Translations under genes and position numbers: made by a program | Origin: JAPOUP01 sp965199865 | GTDB lineage: Bacteria > Pseudomonadota > Alphaproteobacteria > Rhodobacterales > Rhodobacteraceae | DNA length: 64,000 nucleotides | Assembly (NCBI GenBank): GCA_965199865.1 | Contig: CBDATU010000014.1 | Span: forward strand, 1 to 64,000 | Direction of reading: 5' to 3' | Shown: positions 35,561 through 44,450 of the stretch, one piece after another | Layout: every line of letters starts with the position of its first letter | Numbering within the stretch: the first letter of the stretch is position 1 | Notes under the pieces: generated by a model | Database searches by the model: none | What the model was told of the DNA's origin: nothing | Seen by the model: the letters and a program-made list of their open reading frames with translations, nothing else

Positions 35561-36436
35561 ACCGATCCGCTTGATTCCGGTGAATTCTGCCGGATGGCTG
35601 GTGATCGGCTGTGTTCGTGTAGAGGTGGGACGGACGCCAGCTGTGGTTGCGTTTTCTCTCCAAAGCGGAACTTCGTGCAGGGCATCTGCGACGCTTACAT
35701 GTGGCCAGCGGATTCCGCCTGCGGGCGATCTGGCCGAGACGGACCTCGGACGGTTTCGCATTTCGTGAAGGAATCCTCCCGTTTGGTGGATTCCCTTTGT
35801 CCAGCCCCGGACAACGCAGGCAAGCATGGGGACCGGTCTGCCTCCGGGACGAGTCATGTTCAGGCTCAACGTCAATGATCGGGTTGGGGGCATGTTTACG
35901 TGGAGGGTGGTGCCATGACCGGAATTCGGGGCCTTGGATTCACGGGATTTTCCCGGCGGCAGGAGGCTGATGCCCGGACTCTTGAGGTATTCAGTCGCCG
36001 GTGCGCCCTTGGATTGGCGGGCGTCATGAGAGCGCTGGCCTCATGGAGGCGCTACCCGGACCGCACTCTGACTGTAGTGCACATGCAGCCTTGGAAGGCG
36101 GAGGGATTCCCCGGGCACTGGCTAGGCGGGAATGCCGCTGCGTTCCGGAGCCGGAGACTGGTTTTAGGCAATGCGCCGCGTCCGCGCTTCTTGGCCTGGC
36201 TTTTTTGGTGATGGAAGCTGACCTGGCGTTCGCCAACAGTCCGCCGCCGTTCAGCACCCGCGCCGACAACTACCACGTAACGGTAGCGTCCGGAATCCGC
36301 GACGAGATCATGAGATTGCAGGTAAACGATCCCGACGCGCAGGACGGTCAGCACTTCGAGATCGGCATTTACCACCCGTTTCCCCATAATTCCCTGTTCT
36401 TCTATCCCGGAACGCTCACCCAAGGCAGTCCCGTTG
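35561..36436. other. Gap with probable gene remnants
   Basis: About 875 bases after holA without an intact gene. From roughly 36208 to 36447 one + frame stays open and reads like real protein (MEADLAFANSPPPFSTRADN, later HFEIGIYHPFPHNSLFFYPG), but I cannot name the family and see no proper start. It overlaps the beginning of the eroded FGE gene. The rest holds no recognisable motif. Confidence 0.35.
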
Positions 36437-37325
36437 ATGAGAATTGAGACCCCCGATCCACCATCGGCTCAAATGTTGGTCGGTAACCCGCCGCAAGGAT
36501 TCCGGGTGGGACAGACCGTATCGGAACTGGTCGGCCAATTTTCCCGGACGACGCCGAAAACCCTCTCAGGAGTAGGTGTATAAAGCCATTCCTGATGGGC
36601 GAGACCACGGTGGCAAACGCACAGTTCGCCGAATTCATCAAGGCCATAGGCCATGTAACCGAAACTGCGCATTCTGGACGGTCATTCTCATTCTGGGCAC
36701 AGGTTGCAGATGATGCCGGTCATACCCAGTGTGTCGCCAATATCGAGTGGTGGCGGCGCGTCGATGGAGCCACCTGGCGTGATATCAATGGTACGGGTCC
36801 GGAAGCCTCCTCATTGCACCCGGATCACCCGGTTGTACATGTGTCCTGGAATGATGCACGCGCATTTGCCCATTGGGCTGGTAGCAGGTTGCCGACCGAA
36901 CTGGAATGGGAGCATGCTGCTAGAGGTGGTCTCGGAGACACCGTTATCCCTGGGGTGATCGAGACCTGGACGATGAAGGCTACTTTCCATGTGACATCTG
37001 GCAGGGGGTGTTTCCCCACCAGAGCCTGGTTCTTGACGGATATGAAACCACTGCGCCCGCCAGGTCCTTCGAGCCAAACGGCTACGGGATCTACACTCTC
37101 GCTGGAAATGTATGGGAGTGGACGACGGAGCCATTGGTGATCCGGTCGCAGCCAAAGGCCGCCCGGAAGCGACGGGCAGGAATGAGAGGCTACAGGCTGG
37201 CGAAAGGCGGATCATTTATGTACCATCCCTCCCATTGCTGGCACTATCGCATTGCTGCGCGAGCTGGAAATTCGCCTGGCAGTCCAGCCACACACACGGG
37301 TTTCCGCGTTGTCTGGAATGTCTAG
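36437..37325 (+). pseudogene. Formylglycine-generating enzyme (SUMF1/FGE-like), frameshifted
   Basis: FGE oxidises the active-site Cys of sulfatases to formylglycine. The likely start is MRIETPDPPSAQMLV at 36437. From about 36500 the family text runs in another frame (RIPGGTDRIGTGRPIFPDD, then KPFLMGETTVANAQFAEF, HPVVHVSWNDARAFAHWAG, LPTELEWEHAARGG). Near 36950 one base is missing: IP should be followed by WGDRDLDDEGYFP, which continues in the next frame to NGYGIYTLAGNVWEW, RGYRLAKGGSF and THTGFRVVWNV. So at least two frameshifts split an otherwise well-preserved gene. It converges on a sulfatase gene and the two stop codons overlap at 37322-37325. Enzyme and partner may therefore have decayed together. 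Confidence 0.82.
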
Positions 37326-38854
37326 GCCGGGATCCGCTCGTCCAGGCCGAGGCGTTCAAGCTGTTCGGGCGGAAAACCCTCCTCATCCATCAGCGTTCGG
37401 ATGAGGCGCAGCATTTGAGCCCGCATTTCCGGCGCCCTGTCCCAGAGGTTTTCATTCTGGCCGGAATCTTCGGCGCGATTGAACAGGAAGTTCTGGTCCG
37501 TGCGTGGATCTATCCTGATCGGGATCTTCCACATCGGGAGGTCAACGCTTGGATCGAAATACCCTTGGTCGATAGGTTTATTGGGTGGCTTGGCCAGTCG
37601 GCCGTCTACCGGATTGTCGACAATGAGCGGGCGGTAAACTGCGGTTGAATAGAGGTGGAGCGGCCTGTCCGGCTCTGGAGCCTTCAGGATGGTCCATTCT
37701 CCGTCAGTCGCGCAGACCCCCTGCCCAAAGGTGCCATAGAGCACGGCATCGCGCGGTGAAGGCGCGTTAGACGTGATCATTGGCAGCAGAGAACGGCTGT
37801 GACGGTTGGCGGCCGTCACCTCAACGCCCGCCGCATCAATGATCGTCGCGAATAGGTCGACCGTCTGTGTCAGCCCCATAACGCGTTTTCCGTTTCCAGG
37901 TCTCGAAGGATGCCAGACCATCAGCGGTATGTTGGCATGGCTGTCGAAATGCGGGTGCTGCTTGCCGAACGCCCTTCGCTCTCCCATGTCATGGCCGTGA
38001 TCGGTGGTGAAGATCACCATGGTGTCTTCCCACAGGTTCATGTCATCGAGCCTGTCCAGGAGGATGCCCAACCACCTATCCATCATGGTAACCTTGCCCA
38101 TGAACTGTGATTTCAGAAATGCCAGTTCTTCGGGCGAGGTCTGGTCCATGAAAGCTTCAAGATCAGCATAGACTTGATATGGCGGCCAAATGTTAAATTC
38201 ATTTTTGCTGGCCCCTTCGGCATACATGCTTTCGTAGGGCTCAGGTACATCGAAGGGCTCGTGCACGTCGAAAGTCTCTACATGCAGGAAGAATTTCCCT
38301 TTTCCCGCATGTCTGTCCAGCCAGTTGCAGGCGCTACCGAATGTCTTGGCCGAGAAATAATCCTCTTCTCCAGCGAAATCCCTGACGTTGGCGTAATACT
38401 GTCCGATATGTTCAGGGGCACGAAACTCCTCGACCTTCCTTACCCAGGCAGGCCTGTCCTCTTTGGGATCCTGCGTTTGCCAATGGTCCACCTCTTAGCC
38501 GCGGATCATCTCGATCGTGTCGTAGCTTTGAATGTAGCCGTTCGCCTCCTCTTCCCAATAGTGGTAATGATCCGTCACGATATGCGTGTGATAGCCACCT
38601 TTCCTCACCTCTGATGGCAGGCGCGGGTCATATGCCTCAAGTGATCCCCAGGGGCGCCACAGAAACTCTTTGCGACCGGCGATGAGCTCGCGGCGGGCGG
38701 GCATGCATGGCAGGCTACCTACAAAATGGTTGTCAAAGACAAGGGACCTTGACGCCAGGCGGTCAATGTTTGGAGTGTCGCAGGGGCTTTCAGAATTGTA
38801 GGCACGCAGGCAGTCCCGTGTCAGGCTATCAACCAGGATGAGAATTATGTTCAT
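37322..38854 (-). pseudogene. Sulfatase (C-x-P-x-R type) interrupted by one in-frame TAA
   Basis: Read through one stop codon, this is a full-length sulfatase of about 510 codons, starting MNIILILVDSLTRDCLRAYN at 38854 after a GGGAG ribosome-binding site. The signature CMPAR (SLPCMPARRELIAGR) carries the Cys to be converted to formylglycine. At 38497-38495 a TAA follows YDTIEMIRG; the same frame continues EVDHWQTQDPKEDRPAW and runs to the end without another interruption, including FTTDHGHDMGERRAFGKQHP. Related sulfatases usually have Gln at that place, so a CAA-to-TAA change is likely. The downstream part alone lacks the active site. The gene is convergent with the broken FGE gene. Readthrough is possible but nothing in the sequence argues for it. 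Confidence 0.85.
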
Positions 38855-39939
38855 GCCTGGGCTCCCATGCCTGCCTTTACTTTCTGCTGCCACATCCATC
38901 CGTTGATTCCCCAATTCCTGATTCAGACATTCAAGGTCTTTGACCGCGCTGTGCCAGAAGCCGCACCTTGTCCCGCATGTAGGTCCGGTCGTGCCCCGCG
39001 AACCTGCACGGCCTTGAGGTGAACCCGTCGCGTCCCATGCAATCGGAGGCTGCCATTTGAATTCCGGTCCAAACTATGATGAATACTATATGTTCACCCG
39101 GGAGCATGAAACCTCGGTTTGCGTTTTGCGGTGTCCCCTCCAGATCTGGCCGAAGGAGGGTGCATCCAGATGGTTCCGCACCGTATCGGCGGTATCCTCA
39201 GTCGCGTCACGCTCGGCCGCATGATCATGGCGGGCTGATGACCGACTGGGCATGCGACGTGATCCCCGATGGGGTCCGCAAAGAACCGGAGGACGTCGGT
39301 GATGCTGACCTGCACATGACCGAAGCCTTGCGGTTCCATGTGCACCTGGCCCGGCTTCTCGATACGGTGGCGGGGCATCAACCGCATCTCGGTGATGGAT
39401 ATCCTGGTCGGACCGGGGTCCGGTATGTCGATGTTCTCTCTGAACGCTACTGCGCGGTCTGTGCCGGATTATGCCCCGGTAGCGGCAAGGGAATCGAAAC
39501 ATGGTGCAGCGGCCGCGGACCCGGCGTGGCAATCCGACCCTGAGAGCCGCGATGACCGGTTACGCCCAGCCGCAGCCCAAACCAGGAAGTGACCGTTTTA
39601 CCGGCTACCGTGCGGTCATGAAAGCCGCATGGCATCCTGGAAATAGGCGTGCCCCAGAGTCGATTGTGGCATTCACCGATCCGCTAGGCTGTCTGGAAAG
39701 TGCTTCGGCATCATGATGCACCACATCTCCCGCGTCGTCGCCAGCGGTGAACGGAAAGACATGGGCTATCGGCTTCCCAGGCCTTTTGGCCAGACCATAA
39801 ACCGGTTGCGTTCCCATCCCATTCATGGTGCCTTCCCCGATTCCCCGTCAGGACGTTGCCGATCGATGAACTATATGTATATATCTTTATATGGATTCTG
39901 GTGAATGCCAGGACGTAATGCGGCATGCTCAAGAACGGG
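38855..39939. other. Gap with no recognised gene
   Basis: About 1.1 kb between the sulfatase remnant and the GntR regulator. Open frames exist on both strands (one of 155 codons at 39076-39543 on the + strand) but their composition is odd and no family motif is visible. Given the wrecked genes to the left, this probably holds further eroded coding sequence. Confidence 0.35.
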
Positions 39940-40650
39940 TCAGTTGGTGGTGAACTCCATCTCGAATTCCAGACGGTCGCCGGGATAGAACAGTATGGCT
40001 GAATAGATGAGCAGGTCATTTTCATCGAGGAACTCACGCCGAACACGGAAAACCGCCGAGTTCACCTTGATTCCAAGCGACTTTGCCAGCGAAAAATCCG
40101 CGTATGAGATGGTGACGTACTGCCGGGCCTTCGCAATCGTGACATCCAGATCCCTGAGAACTGAAACAACGATTTCCCTGGAGAACCTGTCGGGCGCGCG
40201 TTCATAGACCCCATCGTCCAATCGTATGTCCACCTGGCAAAACGGCTTGCCCCGTCTGGTATGTATCCTCCTCATACAGCGGAAATAGCGTCCATCGCCG
40301 GACTTTTCGATCGTCGCCGCACCCTCCTTAACCGAAACTTCAAGTTGGGCGACCATGGAATATATTTGCGTCAGCGCCGCCTCCATGTGCAGCCTGTGCC
40401 GGTCTGGAAGCTCGACTGAACGCACGAAAGTCCCACGGCCGGAATGCCGTTTGATCAGTCCCTCCTCCTCAAGGGAATTCATCGCCTGAACGATGGTCAT
40501 CCGCGCCACGCCCAGTTCCTCAGTCAATTCCCTGAGTGCTGGCAGTCGCGCCCCGGCCTGCAGTTCGCCAGACAGAATCTGGTGTCGTAATACCGCAGCC
40601 ACCTCGGCATGCAGCGGAACCGCCTGCCGTTTCATCGACTGAAGCTTCAT
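39940..40650 (-). CDS. GntR family transcriptional regulator, HutC subfamily (UTRA domain)
   Basis: A regulator of about 236 residues from the ATG at 40650 (MKLQSMKRQAVPLHAEVAAV). The winged helix-turn-helix is clear: LRHQILSGELQAGARLPALR, GVARMTIVQAMNSLEEEGLI and RHSGRGTFVRS. The C-terminal UTRA effector domain ends with IYSAILFYPGDRLEFEMEF, the usual HutC-type finish. It is divergent from the aldehyde dehydrogenase gene and the catabolic locus behind it, so it probably represses that locus until a ligand, perhaps the imported substrate or an intermediate, is bound. A 20-base inverted repeat 22 bases upstream of its start is a good candidate for its operator. Confidence 0.92.
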   Translation of the reverse strand: MKLQSMKRQAVPLHAEVAAVLRHQILSGELQAGARLPALRELTEELGVARMTIVQAMNSLEEEGLIKRHSGRGTFVRSVELPDRHRLHMEAALTQIYSMVAQLEVSVKEGAATIEKSGDGRYFRCMRRIHTRRGKPFCQVDIRLDDGVYERAPDRFSREIVVSVLRDLDVTIAKARQYVTISYADFSLAKSLGIKVNSAVFRVRREFLDENDLLIYSAILFYPGDRLEFEMEFTTN

Positions 40651-40671
40651 ATTGACACCCCCTGTCACTAT

Positions 40672-40691
40672 AGGTACGGTAGTCCATACCT
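40672..40691. promoter_or_regulatory. Candidate GntR operator, AGGTACGG-N4-CCATACCT
   Basis: The arms AGGTACGG (40672-40679) and CCATACCT (40684-40691) pair at 7 of 8 positions around TAGT. The site lies in the divergent region between the regulator (start 40650) and the aldehyde dehydrogenase (start 40892), which is where an autoregulatory operator would be expected. Confidence 0.5.
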
Positions 40692-40891
40692 TTATAAGCA
40701 CTCATGGCCTGCGATGCAATCCAAACACCATTTGGCTGAGCCGGGAAAGGTTGCGGCGAAGCCTCGTATGCATATGGCCAGAATGGCTGCACCTACTGGC
40801 CAGGGCCATGTTCAGCGGATCTCAGGCGCTGCGGACCTGTCTGCCGCGCATGACTTCGCCGAAGTGGCATCATGAAGGAGAAGGCATAACC

Positions 40892-42304
40892 ATGTCCTAC
40901 CGGTATGAATTCGGCTCGGGCGGTGATGCCTATGAGACCACCAACCCCGCCAGCCCATCTGAGAAGATCGGGCGGTATGGGATCATGGGTGCCGACGAAC
41001 TTGGTCGTGCCATCGACCAGGCGAACGCGGCGCAGGCCGCATGGGCGAAAGTGCCGGGGCTTGAACGGTCACAGCGTCTCAATTCGTTTATCGATGCCGT
41101 GGAGGCGCGTGCTGACGAGCTTGCCACGCTAGGAACGCTTGAGCAGGGCAAGCTGCTCCGGGAATCCAGAGGCGAAACGCTGAAAAGCTGTGCCGAAGGG
41201 CGGTTTTCGGTCGGCGAAGCCGCTCGGATGGGCGCGATGGCGACCGCAACTGGACGGGCGGGGTATTCGAACCAGATCCTGCGCCGTCCACGAGGCGTCA
41301 TTTTCTGCATAAGCCCCTGGAATTTCCCTATCTCCACACCGATGCGGAAAATCTGTCCTGCATTGGCATTTGGCAATGCGGTGGTGATGAAGCCTTCGCG
41401 GTTCACGCCGGGTCCCAACTTCCTCCTGGCCGAAATTGCGAAGGAATTCTTCCCGGAACACCTTATCCAGGTGGCCATGGTTTCTGGCCGAATGGCCAGC
41501 GAAGTCGTTGCGGGTGGCGATGTGCATGGGGTGAGTTTCACAGGCTCGGTCCCGACTGGCAGACTGGTCTACGCCGCGGCGGCGCAGAATCTGATACCGG
41601 TGCAGCTCGAGCTCGGCGGTAAGAATGGCGCCATCCTGAACGATACCGACGATCTTGAGGGTGCTATCGATCAGATCCTGGGCGCGGCCTTCATGACTTC
41701 AGGCCAGAGATGCACCGCAATCAGCCGGGTTATCGTGCATAGGGAACTGGCGGTCGAGACCAGGGACATTCTTTCAGCCAAAGCCACTGCGATGAAGATG
41801 GGCCCCGGGCTGGATGCGGACAGTGACATCGGCCCTTTATGCAATCTGCCCCATTGGCATGACGTTTGCACGACAACCGAGAAGGCGATTTCCGAAGGCG
41901 CCCGGGCCCTGGCTGGAGGTGCCGCCCCAAACCGGCCCGAAGATGGGTACTATTATCGACCGACAATACTCGGCGATGTCGCGCACAACTCGATTGCAGG
42001 TCAGGAAGAGATCTTCGGCCCGGTCCTTTCGGTGATTGAGTATGACATGTTCGATCATGCGATGGACATCCTGAACGGAACGGAATTTGGCCTGACATCG
42101 GCACTCTTTTCCAACCGGAATGATCTGGTGCAGCGCTTCCTGGCGGAAAGCCAGAACGGAATGATCCACGTCAATCACGGCACGGTCCCCGACAATAACA
42201 TGCCGTTCGGCGGAATAAAGAATTCCGGCGTTGGCGCTTATTCCGTTGGTCCCACGGCTGTGAACTTCCATTCATCGGAACATTCCGCTTATGTAGCCTG
42301 GTAG
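40892..42304 (+). CDS. NAD(P)-dependent aldehyde dehydrogenase (succinate-semialdehyde dehydrogenase-like)
   Basis: A full-length enzyme of 470 residues. The catalytic Cys lies in TSGQRCTAISR, the general-base Glu in QLELGGKNG, and the nucleotide-binding fold is marked by CISPWNFPISTP and VSFTGSVPTGR. EIFGPVLSVIEYD and MPFGGIKNSGVGAYS close the family pattern. It oxidises an aldehyde to the acid with NAD or NADP. The ATG at 40892 follows a GAAGGAGAAGG ribosome-binding site; the long upstream extension of the frame crosses the promoter and is rejected. It is the first gene of the locus after the GntR regulator. The substrate is unknown but probably comes from the pathway encoded behind it. Confidence 0.93.
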   Translation: MSYRYEFGSGGDAYETTNPASPSEKIGRYGIMGADELGRAIDQANAAQAAWAKVPGLERSQRLNSFIDAVEARADELATLGTLEQGKLLRESRGETLKSCAEGRFSVGEAARMGAMATATGRAGYSNQILRRPRGVIFCISPWNFPISTPMRKICPALAFGNAVVMKPSRFTPGPNFLLAEIAKEFFPEHLIQVAMVSGRMASEVVAGGDVHGVSFTGSVPTGRLVYAAAAQNLIPVQLELGGKNGAILNDTDDLEGAIDQILGAAFMTSGQRCTAISRVIVHRELAVETRDILSAKATAMKMGPGLDADSDIGPLCNLPHWHDVCTTTEKAISEGARALAGGAAPNRPEDGYYYRPTILGDVAHNSIAGQEEIFGPVLSVIEYDMFDHAMDILNGTEFGLTSALFSNRNDLVQRFLAESQNGMIHVNHGTVPDNNMPFGGIKNSGVGAYSVGPTAVNFHSSEHSAYVAW

Positions 42305-42306
42305 TT

Positions 42307-43410
42307 TTGGATTTTCGCCATTCCATAACCGTCGCCGACATTGGCATTGGTCCATTTCGGGCCATAGGGCGTGTCTCAGCCAGAATGGCGCTCGGGACGA
42401 TGCCTCCGCGACCTGCCGTTGCGCTCCAGATCAAGGCCGCTGACGGGTGTTCAGGAGGGGGCGAGGTGGGGGCCAGCTTCCCGCACTGGGTAAGTGTTCA
42501 CAACGCGTATGTGATTGAAGATGAAGTCGTCCCACATCGGAACGGTCAGACATGCGTCGGTCCGTGCGAAGTGAGCGGGGCCTTGCGCGGAACATCCTCG
42601 ATGTTTTCTTTGCAGGTCGGTCGATTGGCGGTCTTCGAGCACTTTCCCGCAGGAACCCGCACAGCGTCGTGGAGCTTCGCGTTTCATTTCGACCGGAAGG
42701 GTTTCGCGCGGTTTCCGGAGCCCGGAAATTTCTCTGCCCAGTCCAATGAGACATCGATCAATGGCGAAGATCCCGAGCGATTGAGCCCGCAGCATGCCGC
42801 GCTCGGCCAGGGCCTCCCGAATCAGAAGGTCGGACCTGCTGAACGGGGTAGCCATGAGATCGTGGAACGCGCCGCAGAGTATTGTCCGCAGGGCGCAGGT
42901 ATCATTGTCGACAGCCACCAGGGTTGGATGTTGGGCCAGGCCAGATCGTGCCAGGCATCCATCAATGACCTTTCACCATTCTCCGCCGAAGATCCGCTCA
43001 CTACCAACGTCCCGAAGCCGGATCGGGAAGATCCGGCGAATGCCCCCCGCATTTCCCTGGTTGGAGAAGCGGGTATCCATGGCATCGGGGAATCTCCGTC
43101 AATGACCAGTCCTGGCCTGGATGCTGTCCATCCGGACGTTTCCGGATCGGGCGGGTTGACAGACGTTCCCGATCTGGCAGGGGCGTTGCCCGAAAGCGTT
43201 CCTTTGTGGGCGAATTTCATGGAGACCGCGAACGGGCAGGTGGCGGCCCTGTCGGTTTCCGCCGCCATCGGGACGGAATATTCATGTGAGGTTGACGTGA
43301 ATCACGGCGTCTGGCGTATGGAGCCGTGTAATGATGCCATCATGATCCGTGGCGGGTTAGTGAACTCGCCGGAAATGACAGGACCGGAGCGGTTCAGGGA
43401 CATATTCTGA
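42307..43410 (+). pseudogene. Enolase-superfamily (mandelate racemase / muconate lactonizing) protein, open frame but catalytic residues lost
   Basis: The frame is open for 367 codons and family features can be followed throughout: ADGCSGGGEVGASFPHW near residue 45, GAGIIVDSHQGW, SPFSAEDPLTTN, DAVHPDVSGSGGLTD and AALSVSAAIGTEYSCEVDVN. However, key positions differ from what the family needs. The KxK general-base motif is represented only by NQK (LPNQKVG); the second-ligand region reads SAEDP; the third metal-ligand segment reads LVGEAGIHG instead of a GGEN-type motif; and the catalytic Lys of PDVxKWGG is replaced (PDVSGSGG). Many Leu or Trp positions are Pro or Arg. It probably no longer works as an enzyme. 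It starts right after the aldehyde dehydrogenase stop, likely with TTG. It is either a decaying gene without stops yet or a pseudoenzyme. Confidence 0.6.
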
Positions 43411-43450
43411 AACACCCGCCGCTCCGGGTCCCGCAAAATGGAAAGAGGAA

Positions 43451-44437
43451 ATGAACCAGCTGGAAACGAACTTCTCTGATGAGCGGATGTTGGGGATCTA
43501 CCGCGACATGCTACGCATTCGCCGTGTGGAAGAGCAGATTGGCAAGGACGCGAAGGAGGGAAACATTCCGGGTGCCGTCCATCTCTATATCGGCCAGGAG
43601 GCTGTTGGCGTAGGCGTCTGTTCCCAGCTTCGAGACGACGACTGGATTGCCTCGACACATCGCGGCCATGGGCATTACCTCGCAAAGGGTGGTGACAGCA
43701 GGTTGTTGATGGCCGAGATCTATGGCCGGACAGCCGGCATGTGCAAAGGCCATGGCGGGTCCATGCATGTTGCGGACTTCTCTAGGGGAATTATCGGCGC
43801 GAACGGCATTGTCGGTGCCGGGATTTCGATCACGACAGGGGCGGCCTGGGCAGCGCAGCTGGATGGCAAAGCTGCCGTTGGGGTCGCGTTCTTCGGTGAC
43901 GGCGCCGCCAATCAGGGCGTGCTGTGCGAAGCCCTGAACATTGCCATGCTTTGGAAACTACCGGTGATCTTTGTGTGTGAAAACAATGGCTTTTCCGAGT
44001 TTTCGCCGTCTTCAACGGTAACGTCGGGCAACATTGAGGACCGCGCCCAACCTTATGGTGCCGCGCATGAAGCCGTGAACGGCAACGATCTGATCGCAGT
44101 CTGGCAATGCGCCGCCCGAGCCATCAAACGTGCCAGAGACGGAGACGGGCCCACCCTGATTGAAGCGCGCACCTATCGCCAAAGGGGACATGTCGAGGCC
44201 GAATCCTCCTTCCTTGGTGCAAAATACAGATCCGATGAAGAGGTCGAAAAGTGGATGGCGCGTGATCCTATCCCGGCCTTTGCGAGGCGGCTGCTGGATG
44301 CCGGACAGGCAACCCAGGCGGACCTCGACCAGGTTGAGCGGGAGATTATGGAGGAAGTCGCGGACGCCGTGAATTTTGCGGAAGCCTCGCCCTATCCCGA
44401 CCCTGCCGATCAGGGCACAAACTACATGTTCGCGTGA
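43451..44437 (+). CDS. Thiamine-diphosphate-dependent 2-oxoacid/acetoin dehydrogenase E1, alpha subunit
   Basis: A 328-residue E1 alpha subunit of the acetoin/pyruvate dehydrogenase type. The ThDP motif begins with GDG at residues 149-151 and ends with ENN at 177-179. STHRGHGHYLAKGGD, GRTAGMCKGHGGSMHVAD and TYRQRGHVEAESS are characteristic. With the beta subunit it decarboxylates a 2-oxo compound or cleaves an alpha-hydroxyketone and loads the acyl or aldehyde unit onto a lipoyl group. The next gene encodes beta, and a free lipoyl domain gene follows; no E2 acyltransferase or E3 gene accompanies them. It follows the enolase-like remnant after 40 bases; GGAAAGAGGAA is its ribosome-binding site. 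Confidence 0.93.
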   Translation: MNQLETNFSDERMLGIYRDMLRIRRVEEQIGKDAKEGNIPGAVHLYIGQEAVGVGVCSQLRDDDWIASTHRGHGHYLAKGGDSRLLMAEIYGRTAGMCKGHGGSMHVADFSRGIIGANGIVGAGISITTGAAWAAQLDGKAAVGVAFFGDGAANQGVLCEALNIAMLWKLPVIFVCENNGFSEFSPSSTVTSGNIEDRAQPYGAAHEAVNGNDLIAVWQCAARAIKRARDGDGPTLIEARTYRQRGHVEAESSFLGAKYRSDEEVEKWMARDPIPAFARRLLDAGQATQADLDQVEREIMEEVADAVNFAEASPYPDPADQGTNYMFA

Positions 44438-44450
44438 GGGAGCATCAATC

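Noticed and set aside
28240..38497. Reassignment of TAG and TAA to glutamine, suggested by stops at glutamine positions in ydcH and the sulfatase
   Set aside because: TAG ends intact genes here such as leuS, holA, clpA and atpD, TAA ends the aminopeptidase, and the ydcH and FGE remnants also carry frameshifts. Plain mutation explains the stops.
39076..39543. A 155-codon + strand frame before the GntR regulator
   Set aside because: No ribosome-binding site, odd composition and no known motif; open frames of this length arise easily in GC-rich DNA.
42307..43410. Enolase-superfamily frame annotated as a functional dehydratase or cycloisomerase
   Set aside because: Key catalytic and metal-ligand positions are missing in the readable motifs.
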